Source: Christensenellaceae bacterium (GTDB lineage: Bacteria > Bacillota > Clostridia > Christensenellales > CAG-138). From it: 64,000 nucleotides of DNA. A program made the translations under genes and the position numbers. Shown one piece after another: positions 7,862 through 17,604 of the stretch. The notes beneath the pieces are model-generated. The model saw nothing but the letters and a program-made list of their open reading frames with translations. It was not told where the DNA came from and ran no database searches. The stretch covers positions 62,001-126,000 of the forward strand of contig JAISKB010000014.1 of assembly GCA_031261085.1 (NCBI GenBank), read 5' to 3'. Positions within the stretch are counted from its first letter, which is position 1. Each line of letters starts with the position of its first letter.

Positions 7862-9136
7862 TCAGCGCAGAATGATCGCATCGCGGCCGGCGCCCACCGA
7901 AACATAGGTGATGGGCGCGCCGATTTGCGCTTCGATATATTCTACATAATCCTGCGCGGCCTGCGGCAGGTCGGCATAGTTGCGCACGCCGCTTATATCG
8001 CAGCCCCAGCCCGGCATCGTTTCTATAACGGGCTTCGCCCCGGCCAATGCCGCCGGGAAGGGGAAATCGAACGTGCGCTTGCCGTTTATCTCATATTCCA
8101 CGCAAATCGGGATTTCCTTCATATAAGAAAGGACATCCATCTTGGTGAGCGCGATGCAGGTTGCGCCCTGCACCTGCACGCCATAGCGCGTGGCCACAAG
8201 GTCGATGGGCCCCACGCGGCGGGGGCGCCCGGTTGCCGCGCCATATTCCGCGCCGGCCTCCCGCAGCTTTTCGGCCTCCTCGCCAAACCACTCGGCGGTA
8301 AAGGGGCCTTCGCCCACGCAGGTGGAATACGCCTTTACGATGCCCAGCACCTCATCCACCTTAATATCCGGCGCGCCGCAGCCAATGGGCGCATACGCCG
8401 CCAGCGGGGTGGAGGAGGAGGTATAGGGGTAAATGCCAAAGTCGATATCCCGCAGCGCGCCCAGCTGCGCCTCAAACAATATGCTCTTGCCCTTGTGCTG
8501 CGCCTTGCGCAAAAACGCGCCGGTATCGCAGATATACGGCTTGAGCTGCTCGCCGCAGTTTAAAAGCCAGGCGAGGGTCTCTTCAAAATCGCAGGGCGGC
8601 GCGCCATACACGTTTTGGAGGGTTAGGTTTTTCCACCCCAGTATGCCCTGTAACCTTGGCTTGAGGTAGTCCGGGTAAAACAGCTCCCCCATCATGATGG
8701 TTTTCTTTTGGAATTTATCGCTGTATACCGGGGCGATGCCGCGCTTGGTGGAGCCATACTTGGCATCCTTCAGCCGTTCCTCCTCCAGCGCGTCCTGCGC
8801 GCGGTGATAGGGGAACACGATGGTGGCGCGGTCGCTGATTTTAAAGTTGGCGGGCGAGATGGCCACGCCGCCCTGCCGCAGCGCGTCCATTTCGGCCAGC
8901 AGCGACTCGGGGTCTATTACGGTGCCGTTGCCCAGCACGTTTACGATTTCCGGCCTAAAGATGCCGCTGGGGATAAGGTGCAGCGCAAACTTGCCATATT
9001 CGTTTATGACGGTATGGCCCGCGTTGTTGCCGCCCTGGTAGCGTACAACCACATCGTATTCCCTCGCAAGGAGATCCACCATGCGGCCCTTGCCCTCATC
9101 TCCCCAGTTGATGCCCACTATGGCGCAGTTTGCCAT
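7862..9136 (-). CDS. purA: Adenylosuccinate synthetase
   Basis: Joins IMP and aspartate with GTP to give adenylosuccinate, the first committed step to AMP. The GTP-binding loop WGDEGKGRMVD is at residues 11-21 and GGNNAGHTV follows at about 36-44. The internal motif GPIDLVATRYGVQVQGATCIALTKMDVL ends as expected for nucleotide recognition (TKxD). The length of 424 aa is normal. The start at 9136 is preceded by AAGGAGG with 8-base spacing. It is the upstream partner of purB. Confidence 0.96.
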   Translation of the reverse strand: MANCAIVGINWGDEGKGRMVDLLAREYDVVVRYQGGNNAGHTVINEYGKFALHLIPSGIFRPEIVNVLGNGTVIDPESLLAEMDALRQGGVAISPANFKISDRATIVFPYHRAQDALEEERLKDAKYGSTKRGIAPVYSDKFQKKTIMMGELFYPDYLKPRLQGILGWKNLTLQNVYGAPPCDFEETLAWLLNCGEQLKPYICDTGAFLRKAQHKGKSILFEAQLGALRDIDFGIYPYTSSSTPLAAYAPIGCGAPDIKVDEVLGIVKAYSTCVGEGPFTAEWFGEEAEKLREAGAEYGAATGRPRRVGPIDLVATRYGVQVQGATCIALTKMDVLSYMKEIPICVEYEINGKRTFDFPFPAALAGAKPVIETMPGWGCDISGVRNYADLPQAAQDYVEYIEAQIGAPITYVSVGAGRDAIILR

Positions 9137-9275
9137 TGCTTTTTCCTCCTTATATCCGGCTCAGTATTTACAACCCTATAATACCATGTTTCCTATGCGC
9201 AGCAGAATATACCTCCTGCTTATGGGGGTCTTATATTTTTGGATATGGGGCTTGTCCCGCCGCCTTAAGGGGGGG

Positions 9276-10247
9276 CTAGGGAACGGGGATGGCGTCCCTA
9301 TACTCCTCCAGCAATCCTTTCAGCGCGGCCACATCCGTCGCCTGATTGACCCGCACGCGCAACGCCGCGGCGCCGCGCAGGCCCTTTACATACCACGCCA
9401 GGTGCTTGCGCATCTCCACCGCCGCGCGTTCCCCCTTCCACGCCGCCATGCGCGCAAGGTGCTCCATCGCCATATCGATACGCTCCCGGCCGGTGGGCGG
9501 CGCATACGCCTCCCCGGCGAGCGCGGCCTTAATCTCTTTAAAAATAAACGGGTTGCCCTGCGCGCCCCGCGCCACCATGATGCCATCGCAGCCGGTGTGC
9601 GCGCGCATGCGCACCGCGTCCGCGCCGGTAAACACATCGCCGTTGCCTATGACGGGTATATGTACGGCCTGCTTTACCGCCGCAATCACATCCCAATCCG
9701 CCTTGCCCTGGTACATTTGCTCCCGCGTGCGGCCATGCACCGCAACCATCGCCGCGCCGCTGTCCTGCGCCACCTTGGCAAATTCCACCGCGTTGCCGCG
9801 CGCGCCGTCGTAGCCCTTGCGGAACTTTACCGTCACCGGCAATGCCGAAGCCTTGGCCACCGCCGCCACTATGCGCCCCGCCAGCGCGGGCTCCAGCATA
9901 AGCGCGCTGCCCTCGCCGTTGCCGGTGATTTTGGGCGCCGGGCAGCCCATGTTGATATCGATAACCGCCAGCTCGCCGGCATAACGCTCGCAGATATGCC
10001 GCGCCATTTGCGCCATAAGCGCGGGCTCGCGGCCAAACAGCTGCACGCCGCAGGGACGCTCCAAAGGGGAGGTTTGCAGCAGCGCGGCGCTGCCCGCGCC
10101 GCCATAATACAGCCCCTTGGCGCTGATCATTTCGGTGTATGTAAAATCGCACCCCAGCTCACGGCACAGGGCGCGATACGGCAAGTCCGTTACACCTGCC
10201 ATGGGGGCCAGCAATATGGGGAACGTGGGTAAGAACGGGAGCGTCAT
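9276..10247 (-). CDS. dusB: tRNA-dihydrouridine synthase, DusB type
   Basis: An FMN enzyme that reduces uridines in tRNA to dihydrouridine. It starts MTLPFLP and keeps the family landmarks: APMAGVTDLPYRALCRELG, INMGCPAPKITGNGEGSAL (catalytic Cys in NMGCP), KFRKGYD, HGRTREQMYQGKADW and PVIGNGDVF. The ATG at 10247 overlaps the stop of the preceding membrane-protein gene as ATGA, which supports this start over a longer in-frame reading to 10379. The length of 323 aa fits DusB. Confidence 0.92.
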   Translation of the reverse strand: MTLPFLPTFPILLAPMAGVTDLPYRALCRELGCDFTYTEMISAKGLYYGGAGSAALLQTSPLERPCGVQLFGREPALMAQMARHICERYAGELAVIDINMGCPAPKITGNGEGSALMLEPALAGRIVAAVAKASALPVTVKFRKGYDGARGNAVEFAKVAQDSGAAMVAVHGRTREQMYQGKADWDVIAAVKQAVHIPVIGNGDVFTGADAVRMRAHTGCDGIMVARGAQGNPFIFKEIKAALAGEAYAPPTGRERIDMAMEHLARMAAWKGERAAVEMRKHLAWYVKGLRGAAALRVRVNQATDVAALKGLLEEYRDAIPVP

Positions 10248-10795
10248 TGCGGTATCAGCGCCAAGTTCGGCGTGGGCTTTGGCGGGTCCACCGGGTTTTC
10301 TTCCAGCAAGATGATGTCGCTGATATACCAGCGGCCCTGCATACGGCTGAGCTTTACGCGGTAGCGCACATCCACCCAAGCGGGCAGCTTTTCGCTCGGC
10401 GCGCCCTCGTTTGCCTTGCCCGAAAGCGCCAGCATACGCTCCGTCACCCGCACGGAGGCGGTGTTATCCCAGGGGAGCGCCACGATGCTTTGCACCTGTA
10501 ATTTGTAGAGGAAGTTGGATATGGTGTACTCGCTGTAAGCGCCGTCATACAGCGCATGGTCAAGCGCCACAAAATCTTGCGTAAAATATTCGGTAAGGCC
10601 CGCGGTAGAGCCGTTTTGCAGTATACACTCCGCGCGCGCCTCCATGCCTTCGGTCACCAATATGTAGATATTGCTGATATACATCGCTTCTACAAACACG
10701 ATAAAGGCCAGCACGATGATAACCACGATGGCCAGCAGCGTACGCAGCACATACCAAACGGATTTGCGCGCCACGGTATATTGGTTACGGGACAT
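10244..10795 (-). CDS. Hypothetical single-pass membrane protein
   Basis: 183 aa, family not recognised. Residues ~16-40 form one strong membrane helix (TLLAIVVIIVLAFIVFVEAMYI) after a short basic N-terminus. The remaining ~140 residues would face outside and contain alternating hydrophobic strands (YRVKLSRMQGRWYISDIILL) and a Pro-rich end, resembling NTF2-like or substrate-sensing folds only in general shape. It overlaps dusB by 4 bases and shares its promoter, but nothing links it to tRNA modification. Confidence 0.75.
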   Translation of the reverse strand: MSRNQYTVARKSVWYVLRTLLAIVVIIVLAFIVFVEAMYISNIYILVTEGMEARAECILQNGSTAGLTEYFTQDFVALDHALYDGAYSEYTISNFLYKLQVQSIVALPWDNTASVRVTERMLALSGKANEGAPSEKLPAWVDVRYRVKLSRMQGRWYISDIILLEENPVDPPKPTPNLALIPQ

Positions 10796-10855
10796 AACAT
10801 ACCCTGCCTATTGCAAAAATTTCAGCCGCCGCGCGGCCCTTTATCTCTATTTGTT

Positions 10856-10884
10856 ATCATAGCATACCCGGTACCGTTTCGCAA
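10856..10884 (-). promoter_or_regulatory. Promoter of the membrane protein-dusB pair
   Basis: TTGCGA (10884-10879), a 17-base spacer and TATGAT (10861-10856) are spaced as for the housekeeping sigma factor, 60 bases upstream of the 10795 start codon. Confidence 0.5.
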
Positions 10885-10978
10885 ATGAACATATGGCGGC
10901 GGGTAGAACCCGGGGCGCGGGGAAGCGCCCGCGTCACCCCATAAGTATTCCCGCTGTTTTTGGCGCATAAAGCAATTT

Positions 10979-12334
10979 TCAAACCGCGCCGTCAGGCAGG
11001 GGGCGCTGTGCTTTCCACATATGCCGGTAGGCCATATAGGAATAAATCGTGGCGGATAGCCAGCCGATTACCCAGGATACCGCCAGCGCGTCAAACCACA
11101 GCGCGGCCGCCAGCAAAAAGCTGAGCACCACGCGGAGCAGCAAGTCCACAAAGGTAGAAATCATGAACCCGTGCATAACGCCGCCGCCGCGCAGCACGCC
11201 ATCGGATATGATTTTGATGGAGATAATCGGGTAAAAAGGCGCCACCACCCGCAAAAACCGCGCGCCCAGCGCGATGGCCTGCGCGTTGTTGGCATCGGCG
11301 GCGTTCATGAACATACCTATGCAGGAAGGCCCCCATACGAAAAACAGCGCGGCAACCGGCAATGTGAGCAGCGTCATCATCCCTATGCCGGCGCGATGCC
11401 CCAGCCGCACGCGCTCGGGCTTATTGGCGCCCAAATTTTGCGCGGTAAACCCGCTGATGCTGTTGCCCATGGAATTGAAGAGCGTAACGACCACCGCGTT
11501 GAGCTTGGCGGCGGCCGAAAACGCGGCGATGGCATCTACGCCAAAGCCGTTTACCAGCCCCTGCACAAACAGGTTGCCTACCGAAACAAAGCTCTGCTGC
11601 AATATGCTGGGCACCGAATACCGCATGATGTGCATCAGCATTTCCCACGAAAACCGCGGGTAAGGCTCTTGCACGGGCACCCGGTTTAAGCGGCGCAGCA
11701 GGCACAGCACCGAGAGCACCGAGCATATGCCCTGGCAGATAAAGGTGGCCCACGCCACGCCGGCCACGCCCCAGCCAAAGAAATATACAAACACGAAATC
11801 CAGCAGGATATTGCTAAGAGACGAGGCGATAAGAAAATACAGCGGCGTTTTAGAATCCCCCAGGGCGGCGAATATGCCGGTGCAAATATTGTAGAGGAAC
11901 AGGAAAACAAGCCCGTATATGTAGATGTATAAATACAGCTTCGCATCGGCGAATATATCCGCGTCCGTTTGCAGCAGGCGCAATATGGGCGCGCAGGCAA
12001 ACTGGCCGATGCCGGTGAGCAGCAGCGCCGCGCCTATGCTGGCGAACATCGCCGTATAGATGGCGGTTTTCATTTTGGCCAGCTCCCGCCCGCCAAACAA
12101 GCGGGAAATCACCACCATGCAGCCCATGTTCATCCCCACCGCGACCGCGATGAATATCATGGTAACGGGGGCGCTCGCCCCCACCGCCGCCAGCGCGTTT
12201 TTACCCGAAAACAGCCCGGCGATGGCGCTATCCGCCATGTTGTAAAGCTGCTGGAACAGCACGCTCAGCAGCATGGGCAGCGCATACGCTATAATTTGCC
12301 GGGCGGGCTTGCCCGATGTGAGATCCGTCATCAT
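10979..12334 (-). CDS. MATE family multidrug/metabolite efflux transporter
   Basis: A 451-aa membrane protein with about twelve helices in two pseudo-symmetric halves, expected to export cationic compounds or metabolites using Na+ or H+. The N-terminal stretch LTSGKPARQIIAYALPMLL and QQLYNMADSAIAG are standard for the MATE/NorM-DinF group; a matching half begins near PSILQQSFVSVGNLFVQG. I choose the ATG at 12334, 8 bases after AAGGAGA; a longer reading to 12391 lacks a ribosome site. Substrate unknown. No linked regulator is visible. Confidence 0.9.
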   Translation of the reverse strand: MMTDLTSGKPARQIIAYALPMLLSVLFQQLYNMADSAIAGLFSGKNALAAVGASAPVTMIFIAVAVGMNMGCMVVISRLFGGRELAKMKTAIYTAMFASIGAALLLTGIGQFACAPILRLLQTDADIFADAKLYLYIYIYGLVFLFLYNICTGIFAALGDSKTPLYFLIASSLSNILLDFVFVYFFGWGVAGVAWATFICQGICSVLSVLCLLRRLNRVPVQEPYPRFSWEMLMHIMRYSVPSILQQSFVSVGNLFVQGLVNGFGVDAIAAFSAAAKLNAVVVTLFNSMGNSISGFTAQNLGANKPERVRLGHRAGIGMMTLLTLPVAALFFVWGPSCIGMFMNAADANNAQAIALGARFLRVVAPFYPIISIKIISDGVLRGGGVMHGFMISTFVDLLLRVVLSFLLAAALWFDALAVSWVIGWLSATIYSYMAYRHMWKAQRPLPDGAV

Positions 12335-12439
12335 ACAGGCCGTCTCCTTTTCATCGCAATACCGGCAACCATTATAACGCGATGCCCCCAATTCCGCAAG
12401 GAAAAGCGCCGCTTTGCGTGCATTCCACCCGGGTTTCGT

Positions 12440-12814
12440 TCAATTGGAGAACAGTATCGCTTTCAAAATAAAAAAGAGCAACAGCAGCCAAACAAAAACG
12501 ATGGGCAGCGCATAGCGCCATTTTTTGGGCTTGCCCTGCGCCCAAAGGCCCTCGGCCTCCTTTTGGCACGCCGCAAACAGGTCCTTGGGTATAAGCCGAA
12601 CCGTCAGCGCGATGAAGCAGGGCAGCAATAGCACATCGTCCAAATATCCGAGCACGGGGATAAAGTCGGGTATCAAATCCAAGGGCGAAAGCGCATATCC
12701 CACCGTGATGCCCGCGAGTATTTTTGCCATAACCGGCGTTTCCTTTTTTTGCAGGGCGATAAACACGGCGGGGATATCGGTCGCCAGCCGTTTTGCCCTT
12801 TCCTTCAAGCCCAT
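12440..12814 (-). CDS. DUF1232 (YkvA-type) small membrane protein
   Basis: 124 aa. It carries the DUF1232 core YALSPLDLIPDFIPVLGYLDD, a family of unknown function found in many bacteria, and a C-terminal membrane helix (LPIVFVWLLLLFFILKAI). It ends 106 bases upstream of the MATE start and begins 15 bases after the TauE/SafE gene, so it may share a transcript with the latter. Confidence 0.85.
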   Translation of the reverse strand: MGLKERAKRLATDIPAVFIALQKKETPVMAKILAGITVGYALSPLDLIPDFIPVLGYLDDVLLLPCFIALTVRLIPKDLFAACQKEAEGLWAQGKPKKWRYALPIVFVWLLLLFFILKAILFSN

Positions 12815-12829
12815 TGTTTTCCTTTTTGG

Positions 12830-13546
12830 CTAAGCGCCAAAGCCCAGCATATACAGGCCGACGAGGAGCAGCAATGCCGCCACATAGTTTTGGAACTTGC
12901 CCTTTTCCATATTTTGTATGATTTTGTTGGCGCAAAAGGTTCCGCCTATCATGGCCAGCCCCATGATGAGGCCGGTGAGGATTGCCGCGCCATTTATGTT
13001 GACCAGCTGGCTGTAAATTACCGTTTTGAGTATGTGCAGGGCGGTGGCGGTGGCGGCTTCGCTGGCGATATAGGCGACCGGCGGCAGCCCTAACGATAAA
13101 AACACCGCCGCGCCGATAGGCCCGCCGCTCCCCGCCAGGCCGGATAGCAGCCCCACCACGGCGCCGCCCAGCAGCATGGTTTTATCGCCCGCCCGAAATT
13201 CGGCTCGCTTGATTATTTTGAACAGAACCAGCGCGATGAGCGCCGCGCCGATGCAGCGGGTCACCAGGCCTTTGGGCAGCAGCGCGAAGCCAAACGCGCC
13301 CAGCGCCGCCGCGGGCAGCGCGGTTGTGCAAAACAGCCCCACGGGCTTCCAGTCTATCTGCTTCCACCCGAACGCCATGCGCGAAAGGTTACCCATCAGC
13401 TGCGCGATGGTGAGCACCGGCACGGCGACCTGCGCCCCCACGCAGGCCGTTACCACGGGGAGCAGCAGCAGCGCCCCGCCAAACCCGGCCGCGCCCGACA
13501 CAAAAGCGGCTATAAAGCTTGCGGCTACTAAGATGATGTATACCAT
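12830..13546 (-). CDS. TauE/SafE family permease
   Basis: 238 aa with eight predicted membrane segments. The family pattern is visible as two similar halves, AAFVSGAAGFGGALLLLPVV and LLSGLAGSGGPIGAAVFLSL. Members export sulfite, sulfoacetate or related organosulfur anions, but many are of unknown substrate, and no sulfur gene is adjacent here. It begins a possible three-gene run with the DUF1232 and MATE genes. Confidence 0.88.
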   Translation of the reverse strand: MVYIILVAASFIAAFVSGAAGFGGALLLLPVVTACVGAQVAVPVLTIAQLMGNLSRMAFGWKQIDWKPVGLFCTTALPAAALGAFGFALLPKGLVTRCIGAALIALVLFKIIKRAEFRAGDKTMLLGGAVVGLLSGLAGSGGPIGAAVFLSLGLPPVAYIASEAATATALHILKTVIYSQLVNINGAAILTGLIMGLAMIGGTFCANKIIQNMEKGKFQNYVAALLLLVGLYMLGFGA

Positions 13547-13629
13547 AATTTGCCACCCCAGCCCCCCTTGTATCCCAAAATGATTCGGGATGGATATGCC
13601 CCCGCAAGTAAAACCTCTTAATACAGTTC

Positions 13630-13647
13630 CCCCTCCTTGGGGAGGGG
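13630..13647 (-). terminator. Hairpin after the PucR-type regulator gene
   Basis: CCCCTCC and GGAGGGG pair around a CCAA loop just past the stop at 13662. No clear T-run follows, so termination may be weak. Confidence 0.4.
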
Positions 13648-13661
13648 AAAAGCGCCCCCCC

Positions 13662-14921
13662 TCATAGCCACTGATGGTTCCCTATCATATACAGCTTCAG
13701 CGCGATTTCAATCGCCAGCCGCTGCTCATGGTCCCGCAAATCCAGCCCCGTCACCTCGCATATCCGCGAAAACCGGTATTTCACCGTGTTGTAATGGATA
13801 AACAGCATATCCCCCGCGCTCTTCAGGTTCCAGCCGCACCGGGTAATGGCCTGCAGCGTGAGCAGCAGGTCGGATTTATACCGTTTATCGTGCTCCACGA
13901 TGGGCGGGATGTATTGCGCATAAAACTCGCGGGATTCCTCGCTGCCCGCCGTGGTGTACAGCAGCCGGTATATACCCAGGGAATCGTAGAACAGCACGCA
14001 GTCATAGCGTTCTAATTGGTACGCCAAGTCGATGGAGGCGCGCGCCTGCGTATAGCTGTGATGTATATCCTTTATGTTGCCAAAGTATTCCCCCACCCCC
14101 ATGATGATGGTAAAGGGCACGGCGCCGGCGAGCTTTTTTTGCACGGCGGCAAATACCTTGTGCAGCCCCGCGCGCAAAAGCTCCTGCTCCTGCCGGGGCG
14201 CAGGGAGTATAAACGCGATGGTGTCGCTCTGCCGGTAATGCTTGGCCTGTGGGAAAACCTGCCGCATCGCCTGTATCGAAGCGTCGAATATGGTTTGGGC
14301 GCAGGCCTCCAGCCGCGCGTTGGTCTGCAAGTCCAAATTTTTGGTATAATATCGCTTGATATTGTTGATATCCACGATGGCCACCTGGCCGCCCTCGCTA
14401 AAATCCCAGCCAAACAGGTTTGCGCGGTTGTGTATCTCGGTTTCGGCCTTCACGTTGTTGCGCAGCAGGTCCTCCAAAAACGCATTGCGATATTGCCCTT
14501 CGAGCAGCGCCTTGGAGCCGTGCAGGTGCTCCGCCTGCCTTAGCAGCGCCCCCTGATACTCCACCAAGCCGCACAGCGCAATGCGCTGCACCTCGTTTAC
14601 CTCGCAGCTTGCCGGCAGCGCAACCAGCGGGAAGCTCAGCGCATCCGCCTGCCTGCGCGCCGCCTGCGATATGCTCCCCGCGCCGCGCGACCATATGCCC
14701 AAGCCCGCCGCGCCCTGCGCATGCAGGCCCTGCACCAGCGCTTCTAACGCGCAATGCTCTATCGCTTGAGCCGTGGCAAGCGCAAACGCCCCACTTGGCA
14801 TGGCGGCATCCAGCCCGGTTACCACCGCAACGGTGGAGAAATGCTGGCCTGCCCCGGCCTTGCCTGCCACAAGTTCCAGTGCCTCCAGCGCGGGCAGCGC
14901 CAACAGCGCATCGATCGTCAC
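13662..14921 (-). CDS. PucR/CdaR-type transcriptional regulator
   Basis: 419 aa. The N-terminal ~120 residues resemble the PucR sensor domain (VAGKAGAGQHFSTVAVVTGLD). The middle (VAIVDINNIKRYY through IIMGVGEYFGNIKDIHHSYTQA) matches the GGDEF-like CdaR linker. The C-terminus is the PucR helix-turn-helix (ITRCGWNLKSAGDMLFIHYNTVKYRFSRI, in two helices). Relatives sense purine-degradation products, sugar acids or amino acids. Translation starts at the GTG at 14921, 9 bases after GGAGG. It sits between transport genes and the dap operon; its target is unknown, though a purine-type regulator is notable in a genome with the catabolic island at 37-64 kb. Confidence 0.88.
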   Translation of the reverse strand: MTIDALLALPALEALELVAGKAGAGQHFSTVAVVTGLDAAMPSGAFALATAQAIEHCALEALVQGLHAQGAAGLGIWSRGAGSISQAARRQADALSFPLVALPASCEVNEVQRIALCGLVEYQGALLRQAEHLHGSKALLEGQYRNAFLEDLLRNNVKAETEIHNRANLFGWDFSEGGQVAIVDINNIKRYYTKNLDLQTNARLEACAQTIFDASIQAMRQVFPQAKHYRQSDTIAFILPAPRQEQELLRAGLHKVFAAVQKKLAGAVPFTIIMGVGEYFGNIKDIHHSYTQARASIDLAYQLERYDCVLFYDSLGIYRLLYTTAGSEESREFYAQYIPPIVEHDKRYKSDLLLTLQAITRCGWNLKSAGDMLFIHYNTVKYRFSRICEVTGLDLRDHEQRLAIEIALKLYMIGNHQWL

Positions 14922-15000
14922 GCGGTTTATCCTCCATGTACATAAGACTGCTATCGTTTAGCGTAAAAAATGCGCAAGGCTTTGTATGCTTCGTATAATA

Positions 15001-15028
15001 ATTATACTATACCGTCCCTGTAAATCAA
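15001..15028 (-). promoter_or_regulatory. Promoter of the PucR-type gene
   Basis: TTGATT (15028-15023), 16 bases, then TATAAT (15006-15001), about 80 bases upstream of the GTG start. The -10 region lies in an AT-rich dyad, TATAATTATTATA, which could bind a regulator, perhaps the gene product itself. Confidence 0.5.
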
Positions 15029-15066
15029 GGGGGATTTGCGGGTTTTTTGTTTTTTGCTGCGGACGT

Positions 15067-15103
15067 TCCTTAAAAAGAAAATCCCCTCCTTGGTAAGGAG
15101 GGG
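15067..15103 (-). terminator. Terminator of the dapA-dapB-dapH operon
   Basis: On the minus strand CCCCTCCTT and AAGGAGGGG pair around ACC and are followed by ATTTTCTTTTT. A second small hairpin (15108-15125) overlaps the dapH stop codon. Confidence 0.8.
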
Positions 15104-15123
15104 CAAAGGGAGGACGCTCCTCC

Positions 15124-15816
15124 CTACAGCTGCCTTAACGCCTCCAACAGCTCCGTTTTGGAAGCCGTCTTTGCATCCTTGGTTTTGAGTATGCGGGCGG
15201 GCACGCCGCCCACCACCACGTTTTCGGGCACATCCGCAAGCACCACGCTGCCCGCGGCGACCACGGAATTTTTGCCCACGCGCACGCCCTCTAGTATAAC
15301 GGCGTTGGCGCCTATGAGCACGCCATCCTCTATGACGACGGGCTGCGCGCTGGCCGGCTCTATAACCCCGGCCAACACCGCGCCGGCGCCTATGTGGCAG
15401 TGCGCGCCCACGGCGGCCCGGCCGCCCAATATCGCGCCCATATCGATCATGCTGCCCTCGCCCACGCTGGCGCCGATATTGAGTATCGCGCCCATTAGGA
15501 TGATGGCGTTATCGCCGATTTGCACATGCTCGCGGATGATGGCGCCCGGCTCGATGCGGGCGTGGAGATTTTTCACATCCAAAAGGGGGATGGCCGAATT
15601 GCGGCAGTCGTTCTCTATCACGATGCTTGCGATAGCGCTTTGGTTGGCCTCGAGTATGGGCGAGAGCGCCGCCCAATCGCCAAACACGATTTTATCGCCC
15701 GCGCCAAACACCTGCGCCTCGCCATAGTCGATGGGCGCGTTTTCTTTTATATATAGCTTGACCGGGGTTTTCTTTTTTGCCCCGCCAATATAGCGTATCA
15801 GTTCATAGGTATCCAT
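15124..15816 (-). CDS. dapH: Tetrahydrodipicolinate N-acetyltransferase
   Basis: Acetylates tetrahydrodipicolinate using acetyl-CoA, the branch point of the acetylase route to meso-diaminopimelate and lysine. The 230-aa length and N-terminus ([20 protein letters not shown]) fit DapH rather than the longer succinylase DapD. The C-terminal two thirds is a left-handed beta helix of hexapeptide repeats (GAxI, GxxxxI), ending [12 protein letters not shown]. It follows dapB by 5 bases and is last in the riboswitch-controlled operon. Confidence 0.94.
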   Translation of the reverse strand: MDTYELIRYIGGAKKKTPVKLYIKENAPIDYGEAQVFGAGDKIVFGDWAALSPILEANQSAIASIVIENDCRNSAIPLLDVKNLHARIEPGAIIREHVQIGDNAIILMGAILNIGASVGEGSMIDMGAILGGRAAVGAHCHIGAGAVLAGVIEPASAQPVVIEDGVLIGANAVILEGVRVGKNSVVAAGSVVLADVPENVVVGGVPARILKTKDAKTASKTELLEALRQL

Positions 15817-15821
15817 GCAGG

Positions 15822-16544
15822 TCAGCCCTCCCCAAACAATATCTGCTCGAGCGTATAGCGTCCGTTCGGTTTGCCAATAAGCGCGCGCGCGGCCTTAAGC
15901 GCCCCCGCCGCGAATATCTTGCGGCTGGCGGCCCGGTGCGTCAGCTCGAAGGCTTCATCCTCGCCAAAGAACAGCACCGAATGCTCGCCGGCCACCGTGC
16001 CGCCGCGTAGCGCGTGCACGCCGATCTCATTGGGCTTTCGCTTGCCGCACAGGCCCTCGCGGCCATATACCGGCGTGCGCGCCCCCTGCGGGTCCAGCGC
16101 GGCCAGCAGCAGCTTGGCGGTGCCGCTGGGCGCATCGGCCTTTTGGTTGTGATGGGTTTCGGTAAGCTCGATGTCAAAGTCCATCAGCGGTGTGGAGGCG
16201 ATGGCTTCGAGCAGCTTTTTAAACACCGCAACGCCGATGGAATAGTTGGCGCTGTGCAGCACCGGCGCATAGGCGCCCAGCGCGCCAAGCGCCGCAAGCT
16301 GCGCCTCGCTGCAGCCGGTGACGCCGGATAGCAGCGGCGTTTTGGTGCGCTGTATGTAGGCCGTGGTTTGGGGCAGCAGCGCCGGGGCCGAAAAGTCGAT
16401 GGCGACATCGGCGACCTTACCCAGCGTTGCCAGCTCGTGGGCGTTATCTATATCGATGGCGGCCGCAACGCGGTCGCCCGCCGCCAAAGCGAGTTGCTCG
16501 ATCATGCGCCCCATGCGGCCATACCCAAGCAGCAGGATATCCAT
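15822..16544 (-). CDS. dapB: 4-hydroxy-tetrahydrodipicolinate reductase
   Basis: Reduces the DapA product to tetrahydrodipicolinate with NAD(P)H. The N-terminal Rossmann motif is [11 protein letters not shown]; the catalytic stretch [18 protein letters not shown] contains the paired His and the Lys typical of DapB. The length of 240 aa is normal. The start codon overlaps the dapA stop by one base (TAATG), so translation is coupled. Confidence 0.95.
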   Translation of the reverse strand: MDILLLGYGRMGRMIEQLALAAGDRVAAAIDIDNAHELATLGKVADVAIDFSAPALLPQTTAYIQRTKTPLLSGVTGCSEAQLAALGALGAYAPVLHSANYSIGVAVFKKLLEAIASTPLMDFDIELTETHHNQKADAPSGTAKLLLAALDPQGARTPVYGREGLCGKRKPNEIGVHALRGGTVAGEHSVLFFGEDEAFELTHRAASRKIFAAGALKAARALIGKPNGRYTLEQILFGEG

Positions 16545-17422
16545 TACAGCAGCCCCACTTCCTGCATGGCGGCATGGAGCCTGTTGGCCGCGGGCGCGCT
16601 CATGTCATAGAGCGGCAGGCGGGTGGGGCCCACTTCCAGACCCATCATGTTTAACGCGGCCTTGATGGGGATGGGGTTGACCTCGCAGAACAGCGCGTTG
16701 ATTAAATTTAGGTGCTTGAGCTGCGACGCAAGCGCCGCATCCTGCCGGCCGGCAAAATAATCCGCCACCAGGGTTTGCGCTTCGCGGGGCTGCATGTTGG
16801 CCCACACCGATATGACGCCGCTGCCGCCTATCGACAGTATGGGCACGATCACATCATCGTTGCCGCTGTACATGGCGAAATCCTCGTTTAAATATTTGGC
16901 GATGCGGGAGGCATAGCTCATATCGCCCGAAGCCTCTTTTATGCCCATGATATTGGGGTGCGGAGCCAGACGGCGCACCACGTTTTCGGATATGGAGCAG
17001 CCGGTGCGGCCGGGCACGTTATAGAGTATGCAGGGGATATGCACCGCGTCCGCCACGGTGGCAAAGTGGCGATACATGCCCTCTTCGTTGGTTTTGTTGT
17101 AGTAAGGCGTGATGACAAGCAGGCCGTTCACACCCATCCGCTCATAGCGCAGGCTGCGGTCGAGCATGGTTTGCGTGCAGTTGGAGCCGCTGCCCGCTAT
17201 GACCGGTATGCGCCCGTTCACCTTCTCGACCGTAAAGCGGCATACCGCGTCATCCTCCTCGTTGGTCATGGTGGAGGATTCGCCCGTGGTACCCAGGGTG
17301 ATGATACCCTTGGTGCCGCCCGCGATTTGGAACTCGATCAATTCGGCAATCTTTTCAAAATTCACGCTGCCATCTTGGTGAAAGGGGGTAACGAGAGCAA
17401 CCATAGAGCCTTGGATATGCAT
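16544..17422 (-). CDS. dapA: 4-hydroxy-tetrahydrodipicolinate synthase
   Basis: Condenses pyruvate with aspartate semialdehyde, the first step specific to diaminopimelate/lysine. Visible residues are GTTGESST (the Thr pair), YNVPGRTG (catalytic Tyr) and IMGIKEASGD (Schiff-base Lys). The length of 292 aa is standard. AAAGGAAA lies upstream of the ATG. It is the first gene of the operon, with a lysine riboswitch in its leader. Confidence 0.96.
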   Translation of the reverse strand: MHIQGSMVALVTPFHQDGSVNFEKIAELIEFQIAGGTKGIITLGTTGESSTMTNEEDDAVCRFTVEKVNGRIPVIAGSGSNCTQTMLDRSLRYERMGVNGLLVITPYYNKTNEEGMYRHFATVADAVHIPCILYNVPGRTGCSISENVVRRLAPHPNIMGIKEASGDMSYASRIAKYLNEDFAMYSGNDDVIVPILSIGGSGVISVWANMQPREAQTLVADYFAGRQDAALASQLKHLNLINALFCEVNPIPIKAALNMMGLEVGPTRLPLYDMSAPAANRLHAAMQEVGLL

Positions 17423-17521
17423 AGGTATATTTCCTTTCTGTGTCGTTTAAAATGCGGGGCGATATACTATTTCAATTTGCTGCATGCTTGCCGCCGTTAT
17501 GCTTTGCCCCGGGCCAAGCGA

Positions 17522-17555
17522 TAAAGCAAAGCCGCCAGGCGGAACGCTTGACGGC
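17522..17555 (-). terminator. Riboswitch-controlled terminator hairpin before dapA
   Basis: On the minus strand GCCGTCA and TGGCGGC (one G-U pair) form a stem followed by TTTGCTTT. It lies between the lysine aptamer and dapA, the expected place of the expression platform. Confidence 0.65.
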
Positions 17556-17604
17556 TATATCGGTGAATATATCCTTTGGCTGCGAACCAAAGAAGCTATT
17601 TCAT

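Noticed and set aside
15124..15816. Succinylase-type DapD
   Set aside because: Length and N-terminus fit the acetylase DapH, and an M20 deacetylase candidate is divergent; DapD is longer and has a different N-terminal domain.
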